Assembly (NCBI GenBank): GCA_021044545.1 | Contig: CP087990.1 | Coordinates: 2,232,001-2,296,000 of the forward strand | Reading direction: 5' to 3' | Length of the DNA stretch: 64,000 bases | DNA from: Comamonadaceae bacterium M7527 | Lineage (GTDB): Bacteria; Pseudomonadota; Gammaproteobacteria; Burkholderiales; Burkholderiaceae_C | Shown here: positions 35,860 to 45,195 of the stretch, piece by piece | Layout of the letters: each line of letters begins with the position of its first letter | How positions within the stretch are numbered: the first letter of the stretch is position 1 | Notes under the pieces: generated by a model | Database searches by the model: none | What the model saw: the letters and a program-made list of their open reading frames with translations, nothing else | What the model was told of the DNA's origin: nothing | Made by a program: the position numbers and the translations under genes

Positions 35860-35889
35860 CGCCTGGCGTGTAGTTGGCTACGCTAGGCG
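35860..35889. repeat. Inverted repeat upstream of the histone-like gene
   Basis: CGCCTGGCGT (35860-35869) and ACGCTAGGCG (35880-35889) are complementary except for one position, with a 10-nt loop. It is 30 bp upstream of the histone-like start, so it could be an operator or an mRNA leader hairpin. No regulator is identified. Confidence 0.5.
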
Positions 35890-35955
35890 ATTCAGAGGTA
35901 TTACCTGCACTCCGTACTGTGTGCGGGGTGCGGGTGACACCAACGAATGCTGCGA

Positions 35956-35997
35956 CAAAGCCCACCACTGCGCCGAATGGCACAGTGATGGGCTTTG
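35956..35997. terminator. Candidate terminator between histone-like gene and nrdB
   Basis: CAAAGCCCACCACTG (35956-35970) pairs with CAGTGATGGGCTTTG (35983-35997) with one mismatch. It lies 25 bp past the nrdB stop. The trailing sequence read leftward is only weakly T-rich (CTTTGTCG), so efficiency is uncertain. Confidence 0.6.
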
Positions 35998-36021
35998 ACA
36001 TGTAGGCTTCATGTGAATGGG

Positions 36022-37224
36022 TTAGTCCCAGGACAGAGCGCCACCGGTCTGGTACTCGATCACACGAGTCTCAAAGAAGTTACGTTCTTTTTTCAAGTCA
36101 ATCATTTCGCTCATCCAAGGGAAGGGGTTTTCTTCATTTGGGAACAAAGCCTCCAAGCCAATTTGTTGAGCACGTCGGTTCGCAATGTAGCGCAAGTAGC
36201 CTTTAAACATCGATGCATTCAAGCCCAACACGCCACGCGGCATGGTGTCTTCTGCATAGCGATACTCTAACTCAACTGCCTGCAAAAATAACGCCTTGAT
36301 TTCGTCTTTGAATTCAGCAGTCCACAAATGTGGGTTTTCAAGCTTGATTTGGTTGATAACGTCGATGCCGAAATTGCAGTGCATGGACTCATCACGCAGT
36401 ATGTACTGGTATTGCTCTGCAGCACCGGTCATCTTGTTTTGGCGGCCAAGCGCCAAAATCTGCGTAAAGCCAACGTAGAAGAACATGCCTTCCATCAGGC
36501 ACGCAAACACAATCAATGACTTGAGCAAGTCCTGGTCTGTTTCAACAGTGCCGGTCTTGAAGTGTGGGTCACACAGCTTGTCGATAAACGGAATGAGGAA
36601 TTGATCCTTGGCACGGATTGATTCGACTTCGTTGTAGGCGTTGAAGATCTCGGCTTCGTCCAGGCCCAGCGATTCGGTAATGTATTGGTAGGCGTGTGTA
36701 TGAATGGCTTCTTCAAACGCTTGACGCAATAAAAACTGGCGGCATTCAGGCGCGGTGATGTGGCGGTAGCTGCCCAGCACGATGTTGTTGGCAGCCAGTG
36801 AGTCGGCTGTTACAAAGAAGCCCAGGTTGCGCTTGATGAGGCGACGCTCGTCGTCTGTCAGGCCGTTGGGGTCTTTCCACAACGCGATGTCACGGGTCAT
36901 GTTGACCTCTTGTGGCATCCAGTGGTTGGCACATGTGGCCAGGTATTTTTCCCACGCCCATTTGTATTTGAACGGCACCAACTGGTTGACGTCGGTCTTG
37001 CCGTTGATGATGCGCTTGTCTGATGCCTTGACGCGTGCGGTGCTGGTGGCACTCATGGTGTGCGCAGCCGAAGCGTTGGCGGTGGTTGCACCCATGGCTT
37101 GCGCGTTGGGTGCAGAGGCAGTCGTGCTGTTGGCAGCGTTAAAAGCTGCTGAGGCGGCAGACGCTTGGTCTGCGGTGGCCTGTGTTTGGTTCACGGTGTT
37201 GGAGTCGTTATCCCAAGTCAACAT
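36022..37224 (-). CDS. nrdB: Class Ia ribonucleotide reductase small subunit
   Basis: The 400-residue R2 protein that holds the di-iron/tyrosyl-radical cofactor for dNTP synthesis. Iron ligands are visible in [34 protein letters not shown] and [10 protein letters not shown]. Residues 10-55 form an unusual Ala/Ser/Thr/Asn-rich low-complexity leader before the conserved [17 protein letters not shown]. Start 37224 ([11 protein letters not shown]) is used; 37323 would run into a long inverted repeat. It follows nrdA with a 202-bp gap, longer than usual for an operon. Confidence 0.96.
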   Translation of the reverse strand: MLTWDNDSNTVNQTQATADQASAASAAFNAANSTTASAPNAQAMGATTANASAAHTMSATSTARVKASDKRIINGKTDVNQLVPFKYKWAWEKYLATCANHWMPQEVNMTRDIALWKDPNGLTDDERRLIKRNLGFFVTADSLAANNIVLGSYRHITAPECRQFLLRQAFEEAIHTHAYQYITESLGLDEAEIFNAYNEVESIRAKDQFLIPFIDKLCDPHFKTGTVETDQDLLKSLIVFACLMEGMFFYVGFTQILALGRQNKMTGAAEQYQYILRDESMHCNFGIDVINQIKLENPHLWTAEFKDEIKALFLQAVELEYRYAEDTMPRGVLGLNASMFKGYLRYIANRRAQQIGLEALFPNEENPFPWMSEMIDLKKERNFFETRVIEYQTGGALSWD

Positions 37225-37280
37225 AGTTGTGTGTTTCCGGTTTGTTGAATTATCAAAGCGAGTGTTAAAAACGCCAAGCG

Positions 37281-37340
37281 AATCAGTTGAATTAATGCAT
37301 GCGGTGTTGTGTGCATACATCACACATACGTCAACTGATT
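37281..37340. repeat. Long inverted repeat in the nrdA-nrdB gap
   Basis: AATCAGTTGA (37281-37290) and TCAACTGATT (37331-37340) are perfect inverted copies, with an inner TGTGTG/CACACA pair (37308-37313, 37321-37326). The nrdAB transcript could fold a 60-nt stem-loop just above the nrdB ribosome-binding site. There is no T run, so a plain terminator is unlikely. Confidence 0.7.
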
Positions 37341-37426
37341 GTGCTGTGCGTCTTTGGTTCTCGCTGAGTGCTTCGTAAAAGTTAGAGGGCTTGTGTGGTT
37401 AAGTTGCGTGTCTTGTCAGGCAGCAC

Positions 37427-40339
37427 TTATTGGCAAGCCTCGCAGCCTGGATCATCAATGGCACAAAATTTCACATCGGTTGCAGCCACTGCTGGCTCAG
37501 CCGCTGGTGCTGCTGCGGCGCTTGCGCCTACCGGGCCAGACTCGTTGGACACAGCGTTGTGTGAGCCACTGCTGCGACCGGTTGATTTTTCAATGCCGGT
37601 AGCAGCCATGGTGCGAAGGTAGTAGGTGGTCTTGAGGCCACGCAACCACGCGAGTTTGTAGGTTTCGTCCAGTTTCTTGCCAGATGCACCAGCCATGTAA
37701 ATGTTCAGTGACTGTGCCTGGTCAATCCACTTTTGACGACGCGCACCAGCTTCAACCAACCACTTGGTATCGACCTCAAATGCGGTGGCGTACAGCTCTT
37801 TGATGTCGTCTGGGATGCGGTCAATTTGACGCAGTGAGCCGTCAAAGTGCTTCAAGTCCATGACCATGACGTCGTCCCACAATCCGAGGCGCTTCAGGTC
37901 GCGCACCAGGTAGCTGTTGACGACTGTGAACTCGCCAGACAAGTTGGACTTCACCGACAAGTTGCCAAAGCAAGGTTCAATTGAGGCGTCTACGCCAATG
38001 ATGTTGGAGATGGTGGCTGTTGGCGCAATGGCCACACAGTTGGAGTTGCGCATGCCGTCGGTTTTGATCTTGGTGCGCAGGCTGTCCCAGTCCAACGTGC
38101 TGGAGCGGTCAACCTCCACGTAGCCGCCGCGTGCTTGCGCCAGCAGGTCAATGGAGTCGATTGGCAAAATGCCCTGGTCCCACAGTGAGCCCGCGTAGGA
38201 GGAGTAGCGTCCGCGCTCTTTGGCCAGCTCGCTTGAAGCGAAGTAGGCGTTGTAGCAAACCGCTTCCATGGCACGGTCTGCAAATTCCACGGCCGCTTGT
38301 GAGCCGTAGGCGGTGCGCATTTCGTACAGGCTGTCTTGAAAGCCCATGATGCCCAAGCCCACTGGGCGGTGACGCAGGTTGGAGTCGCGCGCTTTTTTGA
38401 CGGCGTAGTAGTTGATGTCAATCACGTTGTCCAGCATGCGCATGGCAATGGTGATGGTTTGCTTGAGCTTGTCGTGGTCCAGCTCTTTGCCGTTGGCACC
38501 GTCCTTGAGGTGGCGCGACAAGTTCACAGAGCCCAAGTTACACACAGCGGTTTCGGTGTCGCTGGTGTTGAGCGTGATCTCTGTACACAGGTTGCTGGAG
38601 TGCACCACGCCGCAGTGTTGTTGTGGTGAACGTACGTTACAAGCGTCCTTGAAGGTGATCCATGGGTGGCCGGTTTCGAACAGCATGGTCAGCATCTTGC
38701 GCCACAGGTCCGTCGCTTCAACGCGGCGGTAGTGTGTGATTTCGCCGGTATCGGCCTTGGCTTCGTAGGCCACGTAAGCCTTCTCGAATGCGGCGCCAAA
38801 CAAGTCGTGCAAGTCTTCGGTGTCAGCCGGTGAGAACAGTGTCCACTGGCCTTTTTCCATCACGCGGCGCATGAACAGGTCTGGAATCCAGTTGGCGGTG
38901 TTCATGTCGTGCGTACGGCGGCGATCGTCACCGGTGTTTTTACGCAGCTCTACAAACTCTTCCACGTCCAGGTGCCATGTCTCCAGGTAGGTACACACCG
39001 CGCCTTTGCGCTTGCCGCCCTGGTTCACGGCCACTGCTGTGTCGTTGACCACTTTCAGGAATGGCACAACGCCTTGTGACTCACCGTTGGTGCCCTTGAT
39101 GTGCGAGCCCAGTGCGCGTACGCGCGTCCAGTCGTTGCCCAAGCCGCCTGCAAATTTGGACAGCAGCGCGTTTTCCTTGATGGACTCGTAAATGCCGTCC
39201 AGGTCGTCTGGCACGGTGGTGAGGTAGCAAGATGACAACTGGCTGCGCAAAGTGCCGCTGTTGAACAGCGTGGGCGTGCTGGACATAAAGTCGAAGCTGG
39301 ACAGTATGTTGTAGAACTCGATAGCACGCGCTTCACGGTCTACTTCGTTCAGGCTCAAGCCCATGGCTACGCGCATGAAGAATGCCTGTGGCAATTCAAT
39401 GCGCTGCTTGCGGATGTGCAGGAAGTAGCGGTCGTAAAGCGTTTGCATGCCCAGGTAGTCAAACTGCATGTCGCGCTCAGGCTTCAAGGCTGCGCCCAAA
39501 CGCGCCAAGTCAAACTGGCCCAGCTTCTCGTCCAGCAGTTCGGCCTTGATGCCTTTTTTGATGAAGCCGGGGAAGTAGTCGGCGTAAGAGGCGTTGAGCT
39601 CGGTTTGCGTAACAGGCTTGCCCAATACCTCTTTGGCTATGGTTTGCAGCAACAGGCGTGCTGTGGCGTAGGTGTAGTCGGGGTCTTTTTCGATCAGCGT
39701 GCGAGCGGCCAGAATGGAAGCCTTTTGCACCTCGTCCAACGGCACACCGTCGTACAGGTTGCGAACTGTCTCGTTAAAGATGGGGTCTGGCTTTACGTCC
39801 GAGCTCAAGCCTTCACATGCGGCTTCAATGTTGTGGCGCAAGGCGTCCATGTCCAGCGGCATGCGCTTGCCGTTATCGGTGACGTGCAAACGATCGGCTT
39901 CTGGCGCTTGCTCGACTTGCTCTTTGGAGTTGGCGCGCTCTTGCGTGCGGCGCTCACGGTACAACACGTAGGCGCGAGCAACCTCATGGTGGCCGCCGCG
40001 CATCAGGCCCAGCTCAACCTGGTCTTGAATATCTTCAATGTGGAAGGTGCCACCAGCTGGGCGTGAGCGCAGCAACGCCTTGACAACGCCTTGGGTGAGT
40101 TCGTCTACGGTTTCACGAACGCTGGCAGATGCAGCACCCTGTGTGCCGTGTACGGCCAAAAAGGCCTTCATCATGGCAACCGCCACCTTGTTTGGCAGAA
40201 AAGGCACTACCGCGCCGTTGCGGCGAATGATCTGGTAGTGGCTAAACGCGTTGGCGTCGCTCAAGCGTGGGGTGGTTAGGTCGTCGTTGTAGGCAGACTG
40301 GCCCTGGGTTGACGGTGCTACAGCGGTATCTGTGTGCAT
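37427..40339 (-). CDS. nrdA: Class Ia ribonucleotide reductase large subunit, two ATP cones
   Basis: The 970-residue R1 catalytic subunit that reduces ribonucleoside diphosphates. It carries two ATP-cone domains at the N-terminus (IRRNGAVVPFLPNKVAVAM near 34, and NGKRMPLDMDALRHNIEAACEG near 155), as in Pseudomonas-type NrdA, implying dATP feedback. The barrel has the substrate-site segments SSCYLTTV, NLCTEITLN and PTATISNIIG. The C-terminal tail ends in the redox pair GCEAC after an Ala/Pro-rich linker. Two NrdR boxes overlap the promoter. Confidence 0.97.
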   Translation of the reverse strand: MHTDTAVAPSTQGQSAYNDDLTTPRLSDANAFSHYQIIRRNGAVVPFLPNKVAVAMMKAFLAVHGTQGAASASVRETVDELTQGVVKALLRSRPAGGTFHIEDIQDQVELGLMRGGHHEVARAYVLYRERRTQERANSKEQVEQAPEADRLHVTDNGKRMPLDMDALRHNIEAACEGLSSDVKPDPIFNETVRNLYDGVPLDEVQKASILAARTLIEKDPDYTYATARLLLQTIAKEVLGKPVTQTELNASYADYFPGFIKKGIKAELLDEKLGQFDLARLGAALKPERDMQFDYLGMQTLYDRYFLHIRKQRIELPQAFFMRVAMGLSLNEVDREARAIEFYNILSSFDFMSSTPTLFNSGTLRSQLSSCYLTTVPDDLDGIYESIKENALLSKFAGGLGNDWTRVRALGSHIKGTNGESQGVVPFLKVVNDTAVAVNQGGKRKGAVCTYLETWHLDVEEFVELRKNTGDDRRRTHDMNTANWIPDLFMRRVMEKGQWTLFSPADTEDLHDLFGAAFEKAYVAYEAKADTGEITHYRRVEATDLWRKMLTMLFETGHPWITFKDACNVRSPQQHCGVVHSSNLCTEITLNTSDTETAVCNLGSVNLSRHLKDGANGKELDHDKLKQTITIAMRMLDNVIDINYYAVKKARDSNLRHRPVGLGIMGFQDSLYEMRTAYGSQAAVEFADRAMEAVCYNAYFASSELAKERGRYSSYAGSLWDQGILPIDSIDLLAQARGGYVEVDRSSTLDWDSLRTKIKTDGMRNSNCVAIAPTATISNIIGVDASIEPCFGNLSVKSNLSGEFTVVNSYLVRDLKRLGLWDDVMVMDLKHFDGSLRQIDRIPDDIKELYATAFEVDTKWLVEAGARRQKWIDQAQSLNIYMAGASGKKLDETYKLAWLRGLKTTYYLRTMAATGIEKSTGRSSGSHNAVSNESGPVGASAAAAPAAEPAVAATDVKFCAIDDPGCEACQ

Positions 40340-40478
40340 GTTGTATCTCTATGTAGGTTGCGAATCGGTTGTTTTGCGAGTACCGAGGCAAGACCTTGAC
40401 GCGCGGGTTGCGCAAGGCTTGGCAGTCACTCAGCAGGATGTCCACCCTGTGTTCGCTAGGCAATTTACGAACAGACCC

Positions 40479-40494
40479 ACACTATAGCTAGTGT
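40479..40494. promoter_or_regulatory. NrdR box 1
   Basis: ACACTATAGCTAGTGT is a near-perfect palindrome matching the NrdR consensus (ACACTATATATAGTGT type). It covers the -10 element of the nrdA promoter. Confidence 0.92.
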
Positions 40495-40509
40495 TTGTGA
40501 CTGGTTCAA
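40481..40509 (-). promoter_or_regulatory. nrdA promoter
   Basis: Read leftward, TTGAAC (40504-40509) and TATAGT (40481-40486) are exactly 17 bp apart. NrdR box 1 overlaps the -10 and box 2 lies against the -35, a repressible layout. The implied leader of about 135 nt contains an imperfect hairpin near 40395-40417 (CCTTG...CAAGG). Confidence 0.75.
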
Positions 40510-40510
40510 G

Positions 40511-40526
40511 ACACTAGGGGTAGTGT
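40511..40526. promoter_or_regulatory. NrdR box 2
   Basis: ACACTAGGGGTAGTGT, centred 32 bp from box 1, three helical turns apart as required for NrdR cooperative binding. Together the two boxes are strong evidence that nrdAB is under NrdR repression. Confidence 0.9.
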
Positions 40527-40581
40527 TACCAACTTTATTTTTGTCAAGTGGTAAATACGACTACTTTTGACAACTGATTCG

Positions 40582-41193
40582 TCATTGGCCATCAATTGGT
40601 GGCCAGTGAAGCGCCTGGGCGCTCGCCCCCAGGGAGTTCTGAAAGTGGTCCCATTCAAAGCCTGCGCCGGGGTCTTTTTTGCGTCCTGGCGCGATGTGTT
40701 CGTGGCCAGCAAATCCTTCAATCTCTGGAAAAGACCCTAATAGGTCCAGGCTTAATTGGGTCAATGCGCGGTATTGGGCTTGTTCAAAAACACCACCTTC
40801 CAGACCCTCCAGCTCTATGCCAATGGAAAAGTCGTTGCAGTCGCTGGTGTGACGCCAACTAGACTGTCCAGCGTGCCAGGCACGGTCTGATACCGATACA
40901 AACTGGGTGATGTCCCCGGTTCTTGCGATGACAAAGTGACTGGACACCTGCGCGCCGCGAATGCTTTGAAAGTAGGGGTGTGCGTCCCAATCAAGGCGAT
41001 TGGTAAACAGCTGCTCAATGCAACCGTTGCCAAACTCCCCCGGGGGCAGACTGATAGAGTGCAGCACCACCAGGCGGATCTTGGCCAAGCTCGGGCGCGG
41101 CCCGAAGTTGGGTGAAGGCAGGTGTCTTGCGCGGGTGAGCCAGCCGCGCTGCCAGGCGTCGCCGCTGTGGCTGGGTGTTGCAGGCCGGCTCAA
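40582..41193 (-). CDS. ampD: 1,6-anhydro-N-acetylmuramyl-L-alanine amidase
   Basis: A 203-residue cytoplasmic zinc amidase of peptidoglycan recycling, which also keeps ampC-type beta-lactamase induction low where such a system exists. Motifs are LVVLHSISLPPGEFGNG, SSHFVIARTGDITQFVSVSDRAWHAG and GHEHIAPGRKKDPGAGFEW, with the His, His, Asp zinc ligands. Translation appears to begin at TTG 41193, overlapping the stop of the preceding gene (TTGA); no ATG exists in frame near there. Start choice is the main doubt. Confidence 0.93.
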   Translation of the reverse strand: MSRPATPSHSGDAWQRGWLTRARHLPSPNFGPRPSLAKIRLVVLHSISLPPGEFGNGCIEQLFTNRLDWDAHPYFQSIRGAQVSSHFVIARTGDITQFVSVSDRAWHAGQSSWRHTSDCNDFSIGIELEGLEGGVFEQAQYRALTQLSLDLLGSFPEIEGFAGHEHIAPGRKKDPGAGFEWDHFQNSLGASAQALHWPPIDGQ

Positions 41194-41444
41194 TGTTTTG
41201 CGCGGTCACCGCTTAATTGGCAGTGCGCTTTGCTGCAGTAGACGCCCAGCTGGCCATGCACCACGTCGCGGGCATCGGTGTGGGTGCCGCAGTGGCTGCA
41301 CGCCACCATGGGTAAAGCCGCTAGGGCTTTGGTGGGTGTCGATGGTTTTTTGGCGGCGGGCGGTGGCCTCACGCCGGTACGGTCTTTGCGAAAAAGCCAC
41401 ACGCCGAACATGACGACAGCAGCAACGAGTAACAACTTCAACAT
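41190..41444 (-). CDS. PP0621-type small membrane-anchored zinc-ribbon protein
   Basis: An 84-residue protein with an N-terminal membrane anchor (MLKLLLVAAVVMFGVWLFRK), a Pro/Ala/Lys linker, and a small C-terminal CxxC-type zinc motif (CSHCGTH, later YCSKAHCQL). It matches the uncharacterised PP0621 family seen in beta- and gammaproteobacteria. Start 41444 is used rather than 41480 because it removes residues that overlap the next gene. Its stop overlaps the ampD start, suggesting translational coupling. Confidence 0.8.
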   Translation of the reverse strand: MLKLLLVAAVVMFGVWLFRKDRTGVRPPPAAKKPSTPTKALAALPMVACSHCGTHTDARDVVHGQLGVYCSKAHCQLSGDRAKH

Positions 41445-41448
41445 AGAT

Positions 41449-42240
41449 TTAGGCGCGGGCCAGTAAAACTTCCAAGACAAAGCGCGAACCCACGTAGCCC
41501 ATTAGCAACAGCCCTGCGCCCACATACAACACGCGTGCAGCCGTTTTGCCACGCCAGCCCAGGCGCCAGCGCGCCACAAGCAAACCACCAATGGTCAGCC
41601 AAGCCAACACAGAAAACACGGTTTTATGGTCCAGACGCCAGCTGACACCATATACAGACTCGGTAAAACTCAAGCCCGCCAGTAAACTGGCTGTGAGCAA
41701 GACAAAGCCCGCGCCCACAAACTGAAACATCAAGCGCTCTAGCGCCAGCAAAGGGATGTGGTCATCGGGCGCTTGGGCGTGACGAATGGCAAATTCTGTG
41801 CGCTTGACCAGCCATGCATGAAACACGGCCACTGCAATCAGGCCATAAGAGGCCAGACCCAAGGCCCAGTGAATGGGCAGCCACACCGAGTGTGCACTGG
41901 GGTGCGCCTCGCCTGGAAACAACACCGCCAAGCTCACCGCCACCGCGCCCAAAGCAGACAATACCCATCGCGCACGCAGTTTGGGTTGCAGTTGTGTCTC
42001 AATGCCGTAAATGGTGGATACCAACCAGGCCGTCACGCTGATGGCGACTGCAAATCCAAAATGATTTGGGTTGCTCCACCAGTAAGCCATCAGCGCCAGG
42101 CCGTGCAGGGCCCAGGTGAGCGCAAAAAGCCATTTGGCCATTTGCGTGCCCAAACGCTGGTGTGCCGCTGCCACAACCAAGTAGCCAGCAGCAGCCGCGC
42201 CAGACGAGGCGAGAAATAAAGGGCTGACCGGTAGAATCAT
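41449..42240 (-). CDS. CcsA/YpjD-like cytochrome c assembly-family membrane protein
   Basis: About 263 residues, mostly hydrophobic, with eight or so membrane segments. It shows features of the CcsA/CcmC family such as VWLPIHWALGLASYGLIAVAVFHA and GVSWRLDHKTVFSVLAWLTIGGLLVARW, with conserved His residues that could bind heme. The E. coli YpjD relative is uncharacterised, so a role in cytochrome c assembly is only inferred. It is 4 bp upstream of the PP0621-type gene and divergent from ffh. Confidence 0.85.
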   Translation of the reverse strand: MILPVSPLFLASSGAAAAGYLVVAAAHQRLGTQMAKWLFALTWALHGLALMAYWWSNPNHFGFAVAISVTAWLVSTIYGIETQLQPKLRARWVLSALGAVAVSLAVLFPGEAHPSAHSVWLPIHWALGLASYGLIAVAVFHAWLVKRTEFAIRHAQAPDDHIPLLALERLMFQFVGAGFVLLTASLLAGLSFTESVYGVSWRLDHKTVFSVLAWLTIGGLLVARWRLGWRGKTAARVLYVGAGLLLMGYVGSRFVLEVLLARA

Positions 42241-42289
42241 AGGCAACAGTTTAACGCTGCCGCACACTTAACGTTTAGAGAATCAAGCT

Positions 42290-43660
42290 ATGGCCTCCGC
42301 CTTATCAGACCGCCTATCGCGCATAGTTAAAACCATGCGTGGCCAAGCCCGCATCACCGAGAGCAACGTGGCCGACATGCTGCGCGAGGTCCGCATGGCG
42401 CTGCTAGAGGCCGACGTGGCCTTGCCAGTCGTGCGCGACTTTATTGCACAGGTCAAAGAAAAAGCCCTGGGCGAGGCGGTGGTGGGCTCACTCACGCCTG
42501 GCCAAGCGCTGGTGGGCGTGGTGAACAAAGAACTGGTGGCCTTGATGGCCGGTGACGATGGGGTCAGCGGTGGCTTGAATCTTGCCGCCCAGCCACCCGC
42601 CGTGGTGTTGATGGCGGGCTTGCAAGGTGCGGGTAAAACCACCACCACGGCCAAGTTGGCCAAGCATTTGGTGAGCAAGCAAAAAAAGAAGGTCTTAACG
42701 GTCAGCGGCGACGTGTACCGTCCAGCCGCCATTGAGCAGCTCAAAACCGTCACCGCCCAAGCCGGCGCTGAGTGGTTCCCGAGTACGCCAGACCAAAAGC
42801 CACTGGATATTGCCAATGCCGCGCTGGACTATGCGCGCAAGCACTACTTTGATGTGTTGCTGGTGGATACCGCCGGACGCCTGGCTATTGATGAGTTGCT
42901 GATGAGCGAGATCAAAAGCTTGCACGCTGCGCTCAACCCTGTAGAGACCCTGTTTGTGGTGGATGCCATGCAGGGTCAAGACGCGGTGAACACTGCGAAA
43001 GCCTTTAAAGAAGCATTGCCCTTGACAGGTATTGTGCTCACCAAAACCGATGGCGACTCGCGCGGCGGTGCGGCCTTGTCTGTGCGCCATGTGACCGGCG
43101 TGCCCATCAAGTTTGCCGGCGTTAGCGAAAAGATAGATGGCCTGGAAGTGTTTGACCCTGAGCGCCATGCACAACGTGTGCTGGGCATGGGCGATATTGT
43201 GGCCCTGGTTGAGCAAGTCACCTCTGGTGTTGACATGGACGCGGCGCAAAAGCTGGCCACCAAAGTCAAGAGTGGCGCGGGCTTTGACCTTAACGACTTT
43301 CTGGACCAGCTCCGTCAAATGAAAAACATGGGAGGCCTGGCCGGCCTGATGGACAAGTTGCCCGGTCAAATGGCCGCCAAAGCGGGCGACATGGACATGG
43401 ACAAGGTTGAGCGCGACCTGCGCCGCAAAGAAGGCATTGTGTGCAGCATGACCTTAAAAGAGCGCAGCAAGCCAGAGCTCATCAAAGCCACCCGCAAGCG
43501 CCGCATCGCCGCCGGTGCCGGCGTTCAAGTGCAAGACGTCAACCGTTTGCTCAAGGAGTTTGAGCAAATGCAAGGCATGATGAAAAAAATGAAGGGCGGC
43601 GGCATGATGAAGATGATCAAGCGCATGGGCGGTATGCGCGGTATGCCGGGTATGGGCTGA
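42290..43660 (+). CDS. ffh: Signal recognition particle protein Ffh
   Basis: The 456-residue SRP54 homologue that, with 4.5S RNA, delivers inner-membrane proteins to FtsY. It has the helical N domain, the G domain with GLQGAGKTTTTAKLAKHL near 107 and DTAGRLAIDELLM near 191, TKTDGDSRGGAALS, and a Met-rich M domain ending in repeated MKGGG and GGMRGMPGMG segments for signal binding. ATG 42290 follows the family N-terminus. It is divergent from the CcsA-like gene and convergent with miaB. Confidence 0.98.
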   Translation: MASALSDRLSRIVKTMRGQARITESNVADMLREVRMALLEADVALPVVRDFIAQVKEKALGEAVVGSLTPGQALVGVVNKELVALMAGDDGVSGGLNLAAQPPAVVLMAGLQGAGKTTTTAKLAKHLVSKQKKKVLTVSGDVYRPAAIEQLKTVTAQAGAEWFPSTPDQKPLDIANAALDYARKHYFDVLLVDTAGRLAIDELLMSEIKSLHAALNPVETLFVVDAMQGQDAVNTAKAFKEALPLTGIVLTKTDGDSRGGAALSVRHVTGVPIKFAGVSEKIDGLEVFDPERHAQRVLGMGDIVALVEQVTSGVDMDAAQKLATKVKSGAGFDLNDFLDQLRQMKNMGGLAGLMDKLPGQMAAKAGDMDMDKVERDLRRKEGIVCSMTLKERSKPELIKATRKRRIAAGAGVQVQDVNRLLKEFEQMQGMMKKMKGGGMMKMIKRMGGMRGMPGMG

Positions 43661-43692
43661 GGTGAGGGCGCGTCTCGCCGCTCAGCTCAACT

Positions 43693-45027
43693 TCACTTCA
43701 GTACCAACTCACCCCGTAGCGAATGCGGCAGCGCTTGCGTGATGGTGACATCCAGCATTTGCCCTTTCAGGCGCTCGGGGTTTGGACCTGCTGGAAAGTT
43801 GACGATGCGGTTGCACTCCGTGCGCCCCATGTATTCGGTGGCATCTTTTCTTGATGGGCCTTCTACCAAAATGCGTTGCACGGTGTTTTCACGTGTGGCG
43901 CTGATGGCGCGCACGTTTTCTTCAATGGTGGCTTGCAAGTGCTGCAAGCGTTTGAGCTTGACCGCGTGTGGTGTCTCGTCAGGCAAGTTGGCGGCTGGCG
44001 TGCCTGGGCGTGGGCTGTAAATAAAGCTAAAGCTGGTGTCAAAGCCTACGTCTGTGATGAGCTTCATGAGCTTGGCAAAGTCTTCTTCAGTCTCACCCGG
44101 GAAGCCCACAATAAAGTCTGAACTCATGGCAATGTCTGGGCGAATAGCGCGCAGTTTGCGCACGGTGCTCTTGAATTCCAAAGCGGTGTAGCCGCGCTTC
44201 ATGGCGGCCAAAATGCGGTCGCTGCCATGTTGCACAGGCAAGTGCAGATGGTTGACCAATTGCGGCACGCGCTCGTAGACATCCACCAGGCGCTGCGTGA
44301 ACTCTTTGGGGTGGCTGGTGGTAAAGCGTATGCGTTCAACGCCTGGCAGGGCAGCGACATATTCAATGAGCAAGGCAAAGTCGGCAATCTCGGCGGTGTC
44401 GCCCATAACGCCTCTGTAAGCGTTGACGTTTTGTCCCAGCAGGGTGATTTCCTTTACGCCTTGCTCGGTCAGGCCAGCCACTTCGGCCAGCACGTCGTCA
44501 AACGGGCGAGAGACCTCTTCGCCACGCGTGTAAGGCACCACGCAGTAGCTGCAGTATTTGGAGCAGCCTTCCATGATGGACACAAAGGCGCTGGCGCCCT
44601 CGACCTTGGCCGGTGGCAAGTGGTCAAACTTTTCAATCTCGGGGAAGCTGATATCGACTTGCGGTTTGTTGGCACGCTCGCGCTCGTTGAGCATGTCTGG
44701 CAAGCGGTGCAGCGTTTGCGGGCCAAACACCACGTCTACAAAAGGCGCGCGCGCGATGATGGCCTCACCTTCTTGACTGGCTACGCAGCCGCCCACGCCT
44801 ATGAGTACGCCTTTTTTCTTGAGGTGTTTGACGCGGCCCAGGTCACTAAATACTTTTTCCTGTGCTTTTTCGCGCACCGAGCAGGTGTTGAACAAAATCA
44901 AATCTGCTTCTTCCACATCTGTCGTGGGCTCGTAGCCTTGGGCAGCTCCCAAAACGTCGCTCATTTTGTCTGAGTCGTATTCGTTCATTTGGCAGCCAAA
45001 TGTTTTGATAAAGACTTTTTTGCTCAT
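43693..45027 (-). CDS. miaB: tRNA 2-methylthio-N6-isopentenyladenosine synthase
   Basis: A 444-residue radical-SAM methylthiotransferase that modifies A37 of tRNAs reading U-starting codons. It has the three cysteines of the N-terminal cluster ([28 protein letters not shown]), the radical-SAM motif [15 protein letters not shown] and a C-terminal TRAM domain. No miaA is in the window. Motif spacing and length are standard for MiaB rather than RimO. Confidence 0.97.
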   Translation of the reverse strand: MSKKVFIKTFGCQMNEYDSDKMSDVLGAAQGYEPTTDVEEADLILFNTCSVREKAQEKVFSDLGRVKHLKKKGVLIGVGGCVASQEGEAIIARAPFVDVVFGPQTLHRLPDMLNERERANKPQVDISFPEIEKFDHLPPAKVEGASAFVSIMEGCSKYCSYCVVPYTRGEEVSRPFDDVLAEVAGLTEQGVKEITLLGQNVNAYRGVMGDTAEIADFALLIEYVAALPGVERIRFTTSHPKEFTQRLVDVYERVPQLVNHLHLPVQHGSDRILAAMKRGYTALEFKSTVRKLRAIRPDIAMSSDFIVGFPGETEEDFAKLMKLITDVGFDTSFSFIYSPRPGTPAANLPDETPHAVKLKRLQHLQATIEENVRAISATRENTVQRILVEGPSRKDATEYMGRTECNRIVNFPAGPNPERLKGQMLDVTITQALPHSLRGELVLK

Positions 45028-45195
45028 GGTGTGTGCTCAGTGTGTGCAAGCCTTGACCATTGCTGCGCACTACAAATCCGGTGGGATGTAGCCAGGCATG
45101 TCAACAGTCGGCGTTGCGTGGTGTAGATCCAGTGGCCGACCAGCGCTGGTGCGCTGTGGGTGTCTATTGTATGTGCGCTGGCGGCAACAGGCTGC

